From Streptomyces sp. NBC_00775 (GTDB lineage: Bacteria; Actinomycetota; Actinomycetes; Streptomycetales; Streptomycetaceae): a stretch of DNA of 64,000 nucleotides. Positions 39,442 through 51,000 of the stretch are shown piece after piece (position 1 is the first letter of the stretch; each line of letters begins with the position of its first letter). The notes under the pieces are model-generated. The model did not search any database. It saw only the letters and a program-made list of their open reading frames with translations, and was not told where the DNA came from. The stretch covers positions 6,200,001 to 6,264,000 of the forward strand of contig NZ_CP108938.1 in NCBI RefSeq assembly GCF_036347135.1, given 5' to 3'. The position numbers were made by a program, and so were the translations under genes.

Positions 39442-42400
39442 GTGAACGACACCCAGAACACCGAGGACAAGCTGCGGACCTACCTCAAGCGGGTCACGAC
39501 GGATCTGCAGGACACCCGCCGTCGCCTGAACGCGATGGAGGAGGCTGCCCACGAGCCGGTCGCGGTGGTGGGGATGAGCTGCCGTTTTCCGGGTGGCGTG
39601 GAGTCGCCGGAGGATCTGTGGCGGCTGGTGGAGTCCGGTGCCGATGGTGTGTCGGGTTTTCCGGTGGACCGTGGCTGGGATCTGGAGCGGTTGTTCCATG
39701 ACGATCCGGATCACCGGGGTACGTCGTATGCCCGGGAGGGTGGGTTCCTGCACAGTGCGGGGGAGTTCGACCCGGCGCTGTTCGGGATCTCGCCGCGTGA
39801 GGCCCTCGCGATGGACCCGCAGCAGCGGTTGCTGTTGCAGACCTCCTGGGAGGCGCTGGAACGTTCCGGCATCGACCCGCTGTCCGTCCGCGGCTCCCGC
39901 ACCGGCGTCTACACGGGCTTCATGTACCACGACTACTTGACGCGCCTGCCCGAGTTGCCGGGAGAGGTCGAGGGTTTCCGTGGCACCGCGGACGTCGGCA
40001 GTGTCGCCTCGGGCCGGGTGGCGTACGTGCTCGGTCTGGAGGGGCCGGCGGTCACGGTGGACACGGCGTGCTCGTCGTCGCTGGTCACCGTGCATCTCGC
40101 GGTGCAGGCGCTGCGGCGCGGTGAGTGCGGCTTGGCCCTGGCCGGCGGCGTGACCGTGATGTCGACGCCGAACACGTTCGTCGACTTCAGCCGGCAGCGC
40201 GGGCTCGCCGCGGACGGCCGCTGCAAGTCGTTCTCGGACGACGCCGACGGCACTGGTTGGGGCGAGGGCGTGGGTGTCCTGGTCCTGGAGAAGCTGTCGG
40301 ACGCGCGGCGCAACGGGCATCAGGTGCTCGCGGTGATCCGTGGTTCGGCGGTGAACCAGGACGGTGCCTCGAACGGTCTCACGGCGCCCAACGGGCCGTC
40401 GCAGCAGCGCGTCATCGAGCAGGCCCTGACCGACGCGGGACTGACCGCGTCCGAGGTGGACGCCGTCGAGGCGCATGGCACGGGCACGCGGCTCGGGGAT
40501 CCGATCGAGGCGCAGGCGGTGATTGCCGCCTATGGCCAGGACGACCGTGAACAGCCGTTGTATCTCGGTTCGTTGAAGTCGAACATCGGGCATACGCAGG
40601 CGGCGGCCGGGGTCGGCGGGATCATCAAGATGGTCCAGGCGATCCGGCACGGCGTCCTGCCGAAGACCCTGCACACCGAGACCCCCACGACCCGGGTCGA
40701 CTGGTCGGCGGGTGCGGTGGAACTGCTCACCGAGCAGCGGGAGTGGCCGGAGACCGGGCGTCCGCGCCGGGCCGGCATCTCCTCCTTCGGCGTCAGCGGC
40801 ACCAACGCCCACGTCGTCATCGAACAGGCCCCCATCGAGCAGGCCTCCACCGAGGAAGCGCAGACCGAGGCCCCCGCGCCGGGCCACGCCCTTCCCGCCC
40901 TGCCCTTCCTGATCTCGGCCCACTCGGACGAGGCCCTGCGCGACCAGGCGCGGCGTCTCGCGGCGTTCTGGACGTCCGACCTGGAGCCCACTGCCACCCC
41001 CGCTTCGGTCGCCTACTCACTGGCGACGACCCGCGCCGCCCTGGAGCACCGGGCAGTCGTCGTCGCGGACGGCCGCCACGACGCGGTGAACGCTCTGCAG
41101 GCGGTCGCCCGGGGCGAGACCACGGGCGATGCGGCGCACGGAACGGCACGCCGCGGTCGTACGGCGTTCGTGTTCACGGGGCAGGGGTCTCAGCGGGCCG
41201 GTATGGGCCGGGAGTTGTACGAGTCGTTCCCGGTGTTCGCGGAGGCGTTCGACCGGGTGGCGGGGGAGTTGGATCCGCTGCTGGGGCGTCCGTTGGCGGA
41301 GGTGATCGCCACTGGGGACGGTCTGGACGAGACGGGTTTTACGCAGCCCGCCGTCTTTGCGGTCGAGGTGGCGTTGTTCCGGCTGGTGGAGTCGTGGGGT
41401 GTGCGGCCGGATGTGCTGGCCGGGCATTCGATCGGTGAGATCGCTGCCGCTCATGTGGCGGGGGTGCTGAGCCTGGCGGATGCGTGCCGTCTTGTGGCGG
41501 CCCGGGGCCGGTTGATGCAGGCCCTGCCTTTCGGTGGGGTGATGGTGGCGGTGATGGCCTCCGAGGCCGACGTCCTGCCCCTGCTCGACGGGTTCGAGGA
41601 TCGCGTCGGCATAGGTGCGGTGAACGGGCCCGCGTCCGTGGTCATCTCCGGTGCGGGGGAAGCGGTCGGCGAGATCACGGCCGTACTCAGGGACCGTGGG
41701 ATCAAGAGCAAGCAGCTCACGGTCAGTCACGCGTTCCACTCTCCGTTGATGGCTCCGATTCTCGATGAATTCGCTTCGGTGGTGGGCGAGTTGGCGTTTT
41801 CTCAGCCGCGTATTCCGATCGTGTCGACGGTGACCGGTCAGGCCGCCGTCGACCTGACGGATCCGGGGTACTGGGTGGAGCACGTGCGTCGCCCGGTCCG
41901 TTTCCTCGACGCGATCCGCGGTCTGGAGGCGGACGGGGTCACCACGTTCCTGGAGCTGGGTCCGGACGCGATCTGCACCGCGATGGGCAAGTCCTGCGTC
42001 ACTGGCGATGACACGGTCTTCCTGCCCGCCCTGCGCCGCAAGCGTGGGGAGGTGCGGACCCTGGTGTCCGCGCTGGGTGGGCTGTTCTCCCGGGGCGGGT
42101 CCGTGGACTGGGAGGCGTTCTTCGCCGGTACTGGTGCCCGTCGTGTCGATCTGCCCACCTACGCCTTCCAGAACGAGCACTACTGGCTGACCGTCCCTTC
42201 CGACGCGACCGGCGGCGACGCCACCGCCTTCGGGCTCACCCCGGTCGCCCACCCGCTGCTCGGCGGTGTCCTCCCCGCGCCCGACTCGGGGGCCGTGACC
42301 CTCACCGCCCGGCTGTCGCTGCGCACCCACCCCTGGCTTGCCGACCACACCGTGCACGGCAACGTCGTGCTGCCGGGTGCGGCGGTTCTCGAACTCGCCT

Positions 42401-45051
42401 TGCAGGCAGGCATGGTGACCGGTGCCGAGCGGCTCGAAGAGCTCACCCTCGAAGCCCCGCTGATGCTGCCGGACGAGGGCGGACTGCACGTACAGCTGCG
42501 GCTCGCGGAGCCGGACGAGTCGGGCCGGAGCGCCCTCGCTCTGCACGCGCGCGCCGACGAGGACGGGCCCTGGACGCGGCACGCGAGCGGTGTGCTGTCC
42601 GCCGGAGGGGCGGCTGTCGATGCCGGTCTCACCGAGTGGCCGCCCCAGGGTGCCGTACGGGTCGAAACCGCCGCGCTGTACGAGGAGTTGGCTGCGGCCG
42701 GCCTCGCCTACGGTCCCGCGTTCCAGGGCGTACGGGCCGCCTGGCGCCGTGGTGAGGAGATCTTCGCCGAGGTGGAGCTGGGCGAACAGGCTGCGCAGGC
42801 GAGTCAGTTCGGCTTGCACCCGGCGTTGCTGGACGCCGCGCTGCACGCGCTGTGGCTTGGCCAGGACGACGAAGGCCGGGACAGCGAAAGCCGGGACGGC
42901 GAAGGCCAGGGCAAGGAAGGAGGCGGGACCGGAGCGCGGCTTCCCTTCGTCTGGTCCGATGTGAGCCTGCACGCCTCCGGCGCGTCCTCGCTGCGGGTGC
43001 GGATCGCCCCGGCCGGAGCCTCCGCGGTCAGTGTGCGGCTGAGTGACGGCACGGGGGCGCCGGTCGCCTCGGTGGGTTCCCTCGCGCTGCGGCCCGTGTC
43101 GGCCGCGCAGCTCGGCCGGGCGGGCGTCCGCGACGGCCTCTTCCGCGAGCAGTGGATCGAGCTGCCCGCCACGGACCTTCCGGCCGACCCCGGCCGGATC
43201 GCGGTGGTCGGCCCGTGCGCGGCGCGGATGGTTCCGGCGCTCGCCCTGGGCCTGGACTACGACGAGTTCCCCGGCCTCGACGCGCTCACCGAGGTGCCGC
43301 CGGTCGTCGTCGTTCCCTTCCTCGGCTTCCCCGGCTTCCCCAATTTCCTCGGCGCATTCCCCGGCGATGCGGGGTCCGGTGTCGGTGCGGTGCATGCGGT
43401 GGTGTGCCGGGGTCTTGAGGTGCTGCGGGAGTGGCTGGCGGACGAGCGGTTCGCCGGGTCCCGGCTGGTGTTCGTGACCCGGGGTGCGGCCGGTGAGGCG
43501 GTGACGGATCCTGCGGGTGCCGCGCTGTGGGGCCTGGTGCGCTCCGCGCAGGCCGAGCACCCCGGCCGGATCGTCCTCGTGGACCTGGACGACGACCCGA
43601 CCACGCTCGCTCTGCTCCCCGCCGCGCTCGCCGCGGGCGAACCGGAGGCCGCGGTGCGCGGCGGAGCGGTCCTGGCCCGCAGGCTCGTCCGCGCGGCGGG
43701 GCAGCCGGGCCCCGCCGTGGAGTTCGGTTCCGGGACCGTGCTGGTCACCGGGGGTACCGGGACGCTGGGTGCGCTGATGGCTCGGCATCTGGTCACGTCG
43801 TACGGGGTGCGGAAGCTGGTGCTTGTGTCGCGGCGGGGGCCGGACGCGCCCGGCGCGGAGGGTCTGGCCGCCGATTTGCGCGGGCTGGGAGCTGAGACGC
43901 GGATTGTCTCCGGTGATCTGGCGGAGCGCGAGCAGGTACGTGAACTGCTGTCCTCCATCAGCGACTTGAGCGCGGTGGTGCATACGGCCGGTGTGCTCGA
44001 CGACGGGCTGCTGACGTCGCTCACCCCGGAGCGGGTGGAGCGTGTGCTGCGGGCGAAGGCGGACGCGGCCTGGTATCTGCACGAGCTGACACGGGAGTTG
44101 GATCTGTCGGCGTTCGTGCTGTTCTCCTCGGCGGCCGGGGTGTTCGGCAGCGTCGGGCAGGCCAACTACGCCGCCGCCAATACCTTCTTGGATGCGCTGG
44201 CGCGGATGCGGCAGGCTGCCGGTCTGCCGGGTCTGTCCCTGGCGTGGGGGTTGTGGGACGACACCTCCGACGGCAGCGGCAGCGGCAGCGGCATGGGGGG
44301 CGGGCTCACCGACGCCGACCGGCGCAGGATCGCCCGGACCGGCATCGTGCCGATCTCCGCCGAACAGGGGCTCGCCCTCTTCGACACCGCCGTCGCGTCC
44401 GGAGCCGCCGCCCTCGTACCCGCCTTGCTGGACCTGAAGGCGCTCCGCCGTGCCGACGCGGCACCGTCGCTGTTCCGCGAACTCGTGCCCGCCCCCGCCC
44501 GCCCGGCGGCCGCCGGCCAGGGCAGCGGCGTACCGCTGCGGGACCGGCTGCTCGCGCTGCCCGCCGACGAACGTACGCAGGTCGTACGGGATGTGGTGCG
44601 CGCGCAGGTCGCCAAGGTCCTCGGCTTCTCCGGACCGCAGGCGGTACCGGTCGACCGCTCCTTCCAGGCGCTCGGCTTCGACTCCCTGAGCACCTTCGAA
44701 CTGCGCAACGCCCTGGGCGCTCTCACCGGCCTCGGGCTGCCCGCGACGCTCGTCTTCGACTACCCGGACGTCGTCGTCCTGAGCGAGTACCTGCTCTCCC
44801 GGCTGCTCCCCGAGGAGGAGCCCGGGTTCCTGGTGCTCGGCCAGATCGACGAACTGGCCACCACGATCGCCGCGATCGGACCCGGCGAGGACACCCTGCG
44901 GGCCAAGGCCGAGGTCAGGCTGCGCACCCTGCTGGCGGACCTGAGCGCCACGGCCATGCCGACGCCGCGCGACGACGGGTCCGGCGCGATCGAGTCCGCC
45001 ACCGCGGACGAACTTCTCGAACTTATCGACGCCGAGTTCAGCTCGCTCTGA
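39442..45051 (+). CDS. Modular type I PKS 2: module 3
   Basis: 1869 residues, one full module. An N-terminal docking coiled coil ([20 protein letters not shown], residues 8-30) precedes KS (38-465; Cys210), malonyl AT (573-870; GHSIGE Ser663, HAFH), DH (930-1180; His969 in [10 protein letters not shown], Asp1131), KR (1430-1610; LDD, Ser and Tyr intact) and ACP (Ser1748 in GFDSLS). The expected output is an added two-carbon unit carrying a double bond. GTG 39442 was chosen because it gives the standard docking start and has GAGG eight bases upstream. An in-frame GTG at 39364, overlapping the PKS 1 stop, would add 26 residues and may couple translation. Confidence 0.95.
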   Translation: MNDTQNTEDKLRTYLKRVTTDLQDTRRRLNAMEEAAHEPVAVVGMSCRFPGGVESPEDLWRLVESGADGVSGFPVDRGWDLERLFHDDPDHRGTSYAREGGFLHSAGEFDPALFGISPREALAMDPQQRLLLQTSWEALERSGIDPLSVRGSRTGVYTGFMYHDYLTRLPELPGEVEGFRGTADVGSVASGRVAYVLGLEGPAVTVDTACSSSLVTVHLAVQALRRGECGLALAGGVTVMSTPNTFVDFSRQRGLAADGRCKSFSDDADGTGWGEGVGVLVLEKLSDARRNGHQVLAVIRGSAVNQDGASNGLTAPNGPSQQRVIEQALTDAGLTASEVDAVEAHGTGTRLGDPIEAQAVIAAYGQDDREQPLYLGSLKSNIGHTQAAAGVGGIIKMVQAIRHGVLPKTLHTETPTTRVDWSAGAVELLTEQREWPETGRPRRAGISSFGVSGTNAHVVIEQAPIEQASTEEAQTEAPAPGHALPALPFLISAHSDEALRDQARRLAAFWTSDLEPTATPASVAYSLATTRAALEHRAVVVADGRHDAVNALQAVARGETTGDAAHGTARRGRTAFVFTGQGSQRAGMGRELYESFPVFAEAFDRVAGELDPLLGRPLAEVIATGDGLDETGFTQPAVFAVEVALFRLVESWGVRPDVLAGHSIGEIAAAHVAGVLSLADACRLVAARGRLMQALPFGGVMVAVMASEADVLPLLDGFEDRVGIGAVNGPASVVISGAGEAVGEITAVLRDRGIKSKQLTVSHAFHSPLMAPILDEFASVVGELAFSQPRIPIVSTVTGQAAVDLTDPGYWVEHVRRPVRFLDAIRGLEADGVTTFLELGPDAICTAMGKSCVTGDDTVFLPALRRKRGEVRTLVSALGGLFSRGGSVDWEAFFAGTGARRVDLPTYAFQNEHYWLTVPSDATGGDATAFGLTPVAHPLLGGVLPAPDSGAVTLTARLSLRTHPWLADHTVHGNVVLPGAAVLELALQAGMVTGAERLEELTLEAPLMLPDEGGLHVQLRLAEPDESGRSALALHARADEDGPWTRHASGVLSAGGAAVDAGLTEWPPQGAVRVETAALYEELAAAGLAYGPAFQGVRAAWRRGEEIFAEVELGEQAAQASQFGLHPALLDAALHALWLGQDDEGRDSESRDGEGQGKEGGGTGARLPFVWSDVSLHASGASSLRVRIAPAGASAVSVRLSDGTGAPVASVGSLALRPVSAAQLGRAGVRDGLFREQWIELPATDLPADPGRIAVVGPCAARMVPALALGLDYDEFPGLDALTEVPPVVVVPFLGFPGFPNFLGAFPGDAGSGVGAVHAVVCRGLEVLREWLADERFAGSRLVFVTRGAAGEAVTDPAGAALWGLVRSAQAEHPGRIVLVDLDDDPTTLALLPAALAAGEPEAAVRGGAVLARRLVRAAGQPGPAVEFGSGTVLVTGGTGTLGALMARHLVTSYGVRKLVLVSRRGPDAPGAEGLAADLRGLGAETRIVSGDLAEREQVRELLSSISDLSAVVHTAGVLDDGLLTSLTPERVERVLRAKADAAWYLHELTRELDLSAFVLFSSAAGVFGSVGQANYAAANTFLDALARMRQAAGLPGLSLAWGLWDDTSDGSGSGSGMGGGLTDADRRRIARTGIVPISAEQGLALFDTAVASGAAALVPALLDLKALRRADAAPSLFRELVPAPARPAAAGQGSGVPLRDRLLALPADERTQVVRDVVRAQVAKVLGFSGPQAVPVDRSFQALGFDSLSTFELRNALGALTGLGLPATLVFDYPDVVVLSEYLLSRLLPEEEPGFLVLGQIDELATTIAAIGPGEDTLRAKAEVRLRTLLADLSATAMPTPRDDGSGAIESATADELLELIDAEFSSL
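43730..44260 (+). repeat. KR cassette shared by modules 3 and 4
   Basis: The KR coding DNA of module 3 is nearly identical to that of module 4 at about 49445-49990, from the [13 protein letters not shown] loop to past the Tyr-containing YAAAN motif. The neighbouring DH-KR linkers differ clearly. This is a second type of recently duplicated catalytic cassette in the assembly line. Confidence 0.75.
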
Positions 45052-45096
45052 CCGGCCGACGGACAACCCCGTCCCATCTGGAGAGGAAGGCCGCCG

Positions 45097-48000
45097 GTGG
45101 CGGACGAAACGAAGCTTGTCGAGTACCTCAAGCGGGTCACCAAGGATCTGCGGCAGGCCCATCTGCGCCTGAACGCGATGGAGGAGGCTGCCCACGAGCC
45201 GGTCGCGGTCGTGGGGATGAGCTGCCGTTTCCCGGGTGGCGTGGAGTCGCCGGAGGATCTGTGGCGGCTGGTGGAGTCCGGTACCGATGGTGTGTCGGGT
45301 TTTCCGGTGGACCGTGGCTGGGATCTGGAGCGGTTGTTCCACGATGACCCGGATCACCGGGGTACGTCGTATGCCCGGGAGGGTGGGTTCCTGCACAGTG
45401 CGGGGGAGTTCGACCCGGCGCTGTTCGGGATCTCGCCGCGTGAGGCTCTCGCGATGGACCCGCAGCAGCGGCTGCTGTTGCAGACCTCGTGGGAGGCGTT
45501 CGAGCGGGCGGGCATCGACCCGCAGTCGGTCCGCGGCTCCCGCACCGGCGTCTACGCCGGCCTGATGTACCACGACTACGCGTCACGGACGACGTCCCCG
45601 CCCGAGGATCTGGAGGGCTATCTGGGCAGCGGCACCGCGGGCAGCATCGCCTCGGGCCGTATCGCCTACACCTTCGGCCTGGAGGGGCCGGCGGTCACGG
45701 TGGACACGGCGTGCTCGTCGTCGCTGGTCACCGTGCATCTCGCGGTGCAGGCGCTGCGGCGCGGTGAGTGCACCATGGCTCTGGCGGGCGGCGTGACCGT
45801 GATGTCGACGCCGAACACGTTCGTCGACTTCAGCCGACAGCGCGGGCTCGCCGCGGACGGCCGCTGCAAGTCGTTCTCGGACGACGCCGACGGCACCGGC
45901 TGGGGCGAGGGCGTGGGTGTCCTGGTGCTGGAGAAGCTGTCGGACGCGCGGCGCAACGGGCACGAGGTGCTCGCGGTGATCCGTGGTTCGGCGGTGAACC
46001 AGGACGGTGCCTCGAACGGTCTCACGGCGCCCAACGGGCCGTCGCAGCAGCGCGTCATCGAGCAGGCCCTGACCGACGCGTGCCTCGACGCCCGGGACGT
46101 GGACGCGGTGGAGGCGCACGGTACGGGGACCCGGCTCGGGGATCCGATCGAGGCGCAGGCGCTGCTGGCCACGTACGGCCAGGACCGTGAACAGCCCCTC
46201 TATCTCGGTTCGTTGAAGTCGAACATCGGGCATACGCAGGCGGCGGCCGGGGTCGGCGGGATCATCAAGATGGTCCAGGCGATCCGGCACGGCGTCCTGC
46301 CGAAGACCCTGCACCTGGGAGAGCCGTCCTCGCATGTGGACTGGTCGGCGGGTGCGGTGGAGCTGCTCGCCGAGCGGCGGGAGTGGCCGGAGACCGGGCG
46401 TCCGCGCCGGGCCGGTGTCTCCTCCTTCGGGATCAGCGGCACCAACGCCCACGTCGTCATCGAACAGGCCACCGTCGAACAGGCGCCCGTCGAGCAGGCC
46501 CCGATCGAGCAGGCCCCCACCGAGGACGCCGGAACCGAGGACCCCGCAGCGGGCGACTCCCTTCGCGCCCTCCCCGTCCCACCCGTCCTCCCTGCCCTCC
46601 CCGTCCTCCCTGTCCTTCCGGCCATGCCCTTCCTCCTCTCGGCCGCCACGGAGACCGCCCTGAAGGGCCAGGCGGAGAGACTGCTGCGGCACCTGAGCGA
46701 CCGTCCCGAAACGGACCTCGGTGCCCTCGCCCGCTCCCTGGCCGTCACACGCGCCGCCCGGCTGCGGCACCGCGCCGCCGTCGTCGCCCACGATCACGGC
46801 GGCCTCGTCGCCGCCCTCACCGCCCTGACCCGCGGCGAACCGCACGACCAGCTCGTGCAGGGCAGCCCCCAAGAGGGCCCGCTGGCCTTCCTGTTCACCT
46901 TCCAAGGCAGCCAGCGCCCCGGCATGGGCCGGGAGCTGTACGCGGCCTTCCCCGCCTACGCCGAGGCCTTCGACCAGGTCTGTGCGGCCCTGGACCCGTA
47001 CCTCTCGCGGCCGTTGAAGGACGTCGTCCTGGCCGCCGAAGACACCGAGGAAGCCGACCTCGTCCACCGCACGGGCTGGTCCGCCCCCGCGATCTTCGCC
47101 CTCGAAGTCGCCCTGTACCGCCTTCTCGAACACTGGGGTGTCCGCCCCGACCTCGTCTCCGGCGGCTCCCTTGGCGACTATGCCGCCCTGCACGCGGCGG
47201 GCGTCCTCACCCTGGAGGAGACCGCACGGCTGCTGACCACTCGCAGCCGGCTCATCGAGGCGCTCCCCGAAGGCGGCGCCATGATCGCCGTCGAGGCGTC
47301 CGAGGCCGAGGTCAGGGACAGCCTCGACGAGCTCGCCGCCACGGGCCGTGCCTCGCTCGCCCTCGTCAACGGGCCGCGTGCCGTGGTCGTCTCCGGCGAC
47401 GAGGACGCCGTCCGCGCCGTCGGCGAGCACTGGAGCGGCCAGGGTCGCAGAACCCGTCACGTCGACGTCAGCCACGCCTTCCACTCCGCGCACATGGAGC
47501 CGGTGCTCGCCCCCTTCGGCGAGGTGGCGCGGCAGCTGGACTACCGCGCCCCGCGCGTCCCCATGGTCGACGGTCTCACCGGCCGCCTCTTCGACGACGG
47601 CGAGATCCCCGGCGCCGACTACTGGGTGCGGCACATACGGGACGGCGCGCGCTTCCACGACAGCGTGCGCACCCTGGAGAGCCAGGGCGTGGCGACGTAC
47701 CTCGAAGTCGGCCCCGTCGACATGCAGACCCGTATGGGCCTCGACTGCGTCGAGCACACGGACGCCGCCGCGCTGGTCCCCTCGCTGCGCCGCGGCCTGC
47801 CCGAGGTGCCCAGCCTGGTCACCGCGCTGGCCCGGCTGCACACGCGTGGCATCGCCGTCGACTGGTCCGTGTTCTTCGCCCCCCTCGGCACCGCCGCCAC
47901 CGCGTTGCCCACCTACGCCTTCGACCGGCAGCACCTGTGGCTGCCCGCCGACGCCGCCCCGGGTGACGTGGCCTCGCTCGGCCTGAGCCCCGTGGGGCAT

Positions 48001-51000
48001 CCGCTGCTCGGCGCCGGGATCGCCCTCGCCGACGGCGAGAGTCACCTGTTCACCGGCCGGCTCTCCCTGAGCAGCCACCCGTGGCTCGCCGACCACGCCG
48101 TGCACGGCACCGTCCTCGTTCCGGGCGCCGCGCTCGTCGGCCTCGTCCTGCGCGCGGGGGAGCAGGCCGGCGTCACCACGCTCGACGAGCTCACCCTGGA
48201 AGCCCCGCTGGTCCTGCCGGAACACGGCGCCGTACAGCTTCAGTTGAGGCTCGACGCGGCGGACGCCGACGGCTGTGTCCCGGTGACCCTGCACGCGCGC
48301 ACCGACGAGGACGGGCCGTGGACACGGCACGCGAGCGGTGTGCTGTCCACCGGGGGAGCGGTTGCCGACGCCGGTCTCACCGAGTGGCCGCCCCAGGGTG
48401 CCGTACGGGTCGAAACAGGCTCGCTGTACGAGGAGTTGGCCGCTGCCGGACTCGCCTACGGCCCCGCCTTCCAGGGCGTACGGGCCGCCTGGCGCCGTGG
48501 CGCGGAGATCTTCGCCGAGGTGGAGCTCGCGGACCGGGAGGCGGCCGACGCGGACCGGTTCGGGCTGCACCCGGCGCTGCTCGACGCGGCGCTGCACGCG
48601 CTGTGGTTCGGCCAGGGCGACGGGGACGCGGACGGCGAAGACAGGGAGTCCGGAGCGCGGCTTCCCTTCGTCTGGTCCGATGTCACCCTGCACGCCTCCG
48701 GCGCCACCGCCCTGCGCGTCCGGCTCGCGCCGGTGCGGGGCCGCGACGCGATGACGCTGACCCTGGCCGACCCTGAGGGCGCGCCCGTCGCCACGGTCGA
48801 CGCCCTTGCCCTGCGCCCCGTCACCGCGGGCCACCTCGCGGGCGCCGCCCACCGGGACGCGCTCTTCCAGGAGGAGTGGGTGTCCGCGCCCACGCCCGCC
48901 GCGCGGCCCACGACACTCGCCGTGCTCGCCGACGTGGCCGGAGTGGCTGGTGTGGCCGGTAAGAGTGAAGCGGCTGGTGCGGAGGTGGCCGACGCCCTCG
49001 GCTGCGCCACGGCCGGACGGCTCGCGGATCTGACCACCGTTCCCGACGTGGTCGTCGTTCCCTTCCTCGACTCGCCCGGAGATGCGGGGTCCGGTGTCGG
49101 TGCGGTGCATGCGGTGGTGCGCCGGGGTCTTGAGCTGCTGCGGGAGTGGCTGGCGGAGGAGCGGTTCGCCGGGTCCCGGCTGGTGTTCCTGACCCGGGGT
49201 GCGGCCGGTGAGGCGGTGACGGATCCTGCGGGTGCCGCGCTGTGGGGCCTGGTGCGCTCCGCGCAGAGCGAGCACCCCGGACGGCTGGTTCTGGCGGACA
49301 TCGACGGCAACGCGGCCCTCGACCAGCTCGTGGCCCACCTCGGCGGCGACGAACCGCAGCTGGTGGTGCGCGACGGCGCCGTCGGCGCGGCCCGGCTGAC
49401 CCGGGCCGCGGTCGACACCGCTGCCGGGCCGGCCGACTTCGGCACGGGGACGGTCCTGGTGACCGGGGGTACCGGGACGCTGGGTGCGCTGATGGCTCGG
49501 CATCTGGTCACGTCGTACGGGGTGCGGAAGCTGGTGCTTGTGTCGCGGCGGGGGCCGGACGTGCCCGGCGCGGAGGGTCTGGCCGCCGACTTGCGCGGGC
49601 TGGGCGCCGAGACGCGGATTGTCTCCGGTGATCTGGCGGAGCGCGAGCAGGTACGTGAACTGCTGTCCTCCATCAGCGACTTGAGCGCGGTGGTGCATAC
49701 GGCCGGTGTGCTCGACGACGGGTTGCTGACGTCGCTCACCCCGGAGCGGGTGGAGCGTGTGCTGCGGGCGAAGGCGGACGCGGCCTGGTATCTGCACGAG
49801 CTGACGGGGGAGTTGGATCTGTCGGCGTTCGTGCTGTTCTCCTCGGCGGCCGGGGTGTTCGGCAGTGCCGGGCAGGCCAACTACGCCGCCGCGAACAGCT
49901 TCTTGGATGCGCTGGCGCGGATGCGGCAGGCTTCCGGTCTGCCGGGTCTGTCCCTGGCGTGGGGGTTGTGGGACGACACCTCCGACGGCAGCGGCAGCGG
50001 CATGGGCGGCGGGCTCAGCGACGCCGACCGGGACAGGATCGCCCGCTCGGGCTTCCTGCCCCTCAGCAGCGAGCAGGGGCTCGCCCTCTTCGACGCCGCC
50101 CTCGCCGCCGACACCCCCGTGCTCGTGCCCGTCCCCGTCGACCCCGCCGTGCTCGCCGCTCGTACGAACCTTCCGCACCTGCTGCGCGGCCTGGTCCGCA
50201 CCCCGGCGCGCGGGAGGAACACCCGACAGGCCGCGGCAGGCGCCGCGGGCCGGCGCCCCGGCGCCACCGGCCTGCGCGACGAACTCCTCGCCCTGCCCGC
50301 CGACGCACGCGCCGACCGGGTGCTCGACCTCGTCCGCACCCGGATCGCGGCCGCCCTCGGCCACCCGGACCCGCGCACCACGGACGTGGGCCAGGCCTTC
50401 CGCGAGCTCGGCTTCGACTCGCTCAGCTCCACCGAGCTGCGCAACACGCTCGCCTCGGCCACCGGGCTGCGGCTGCCCGCGACCCTGGTCTTCGACCACC
50501 CCAATCCGCGTGCCCTCGCCGACCACCTGCTCACCGAACTGCTCGGCGGGGACACCGAGGAGACCCCCCGCCCCGCCACCGGCGCCACGGCGTCCAACGC
50601 GCCCGACGCGCCCGACGACGACCCGATCGTCGTGATCGGCATGAGCTGCCGCTACCCCGGCGGCGTCGAGACGCCCGAGGACCTGTGGCGGCTGGTGCTC
50701 GACGGCGCCGACGGCATCACCCCGTTTCCCGAGGACCGGGGCTGGCACACCGAGAGCCTCTACCACCCCGACCCGGACCACCGGGGTACCTCGTACGCCC
50801 GCGAAGGCGGATTCCTGCACGAGGCCGGCGACTTCGACGCTGGGTTCTTCGGGATCTCGCCGCGCGAGGCCCTCGCCATGGACCCGCAGCAGCGGCTGCT
50901 CCTCCAGACCTCCTGGGAGGCACTGGAACGCTCCGGCATCGACCCGCTGTCCGTCCGCGGCTCCCGCACCGGCGTCTTCACCGGCCTGATGTACCGCGAC

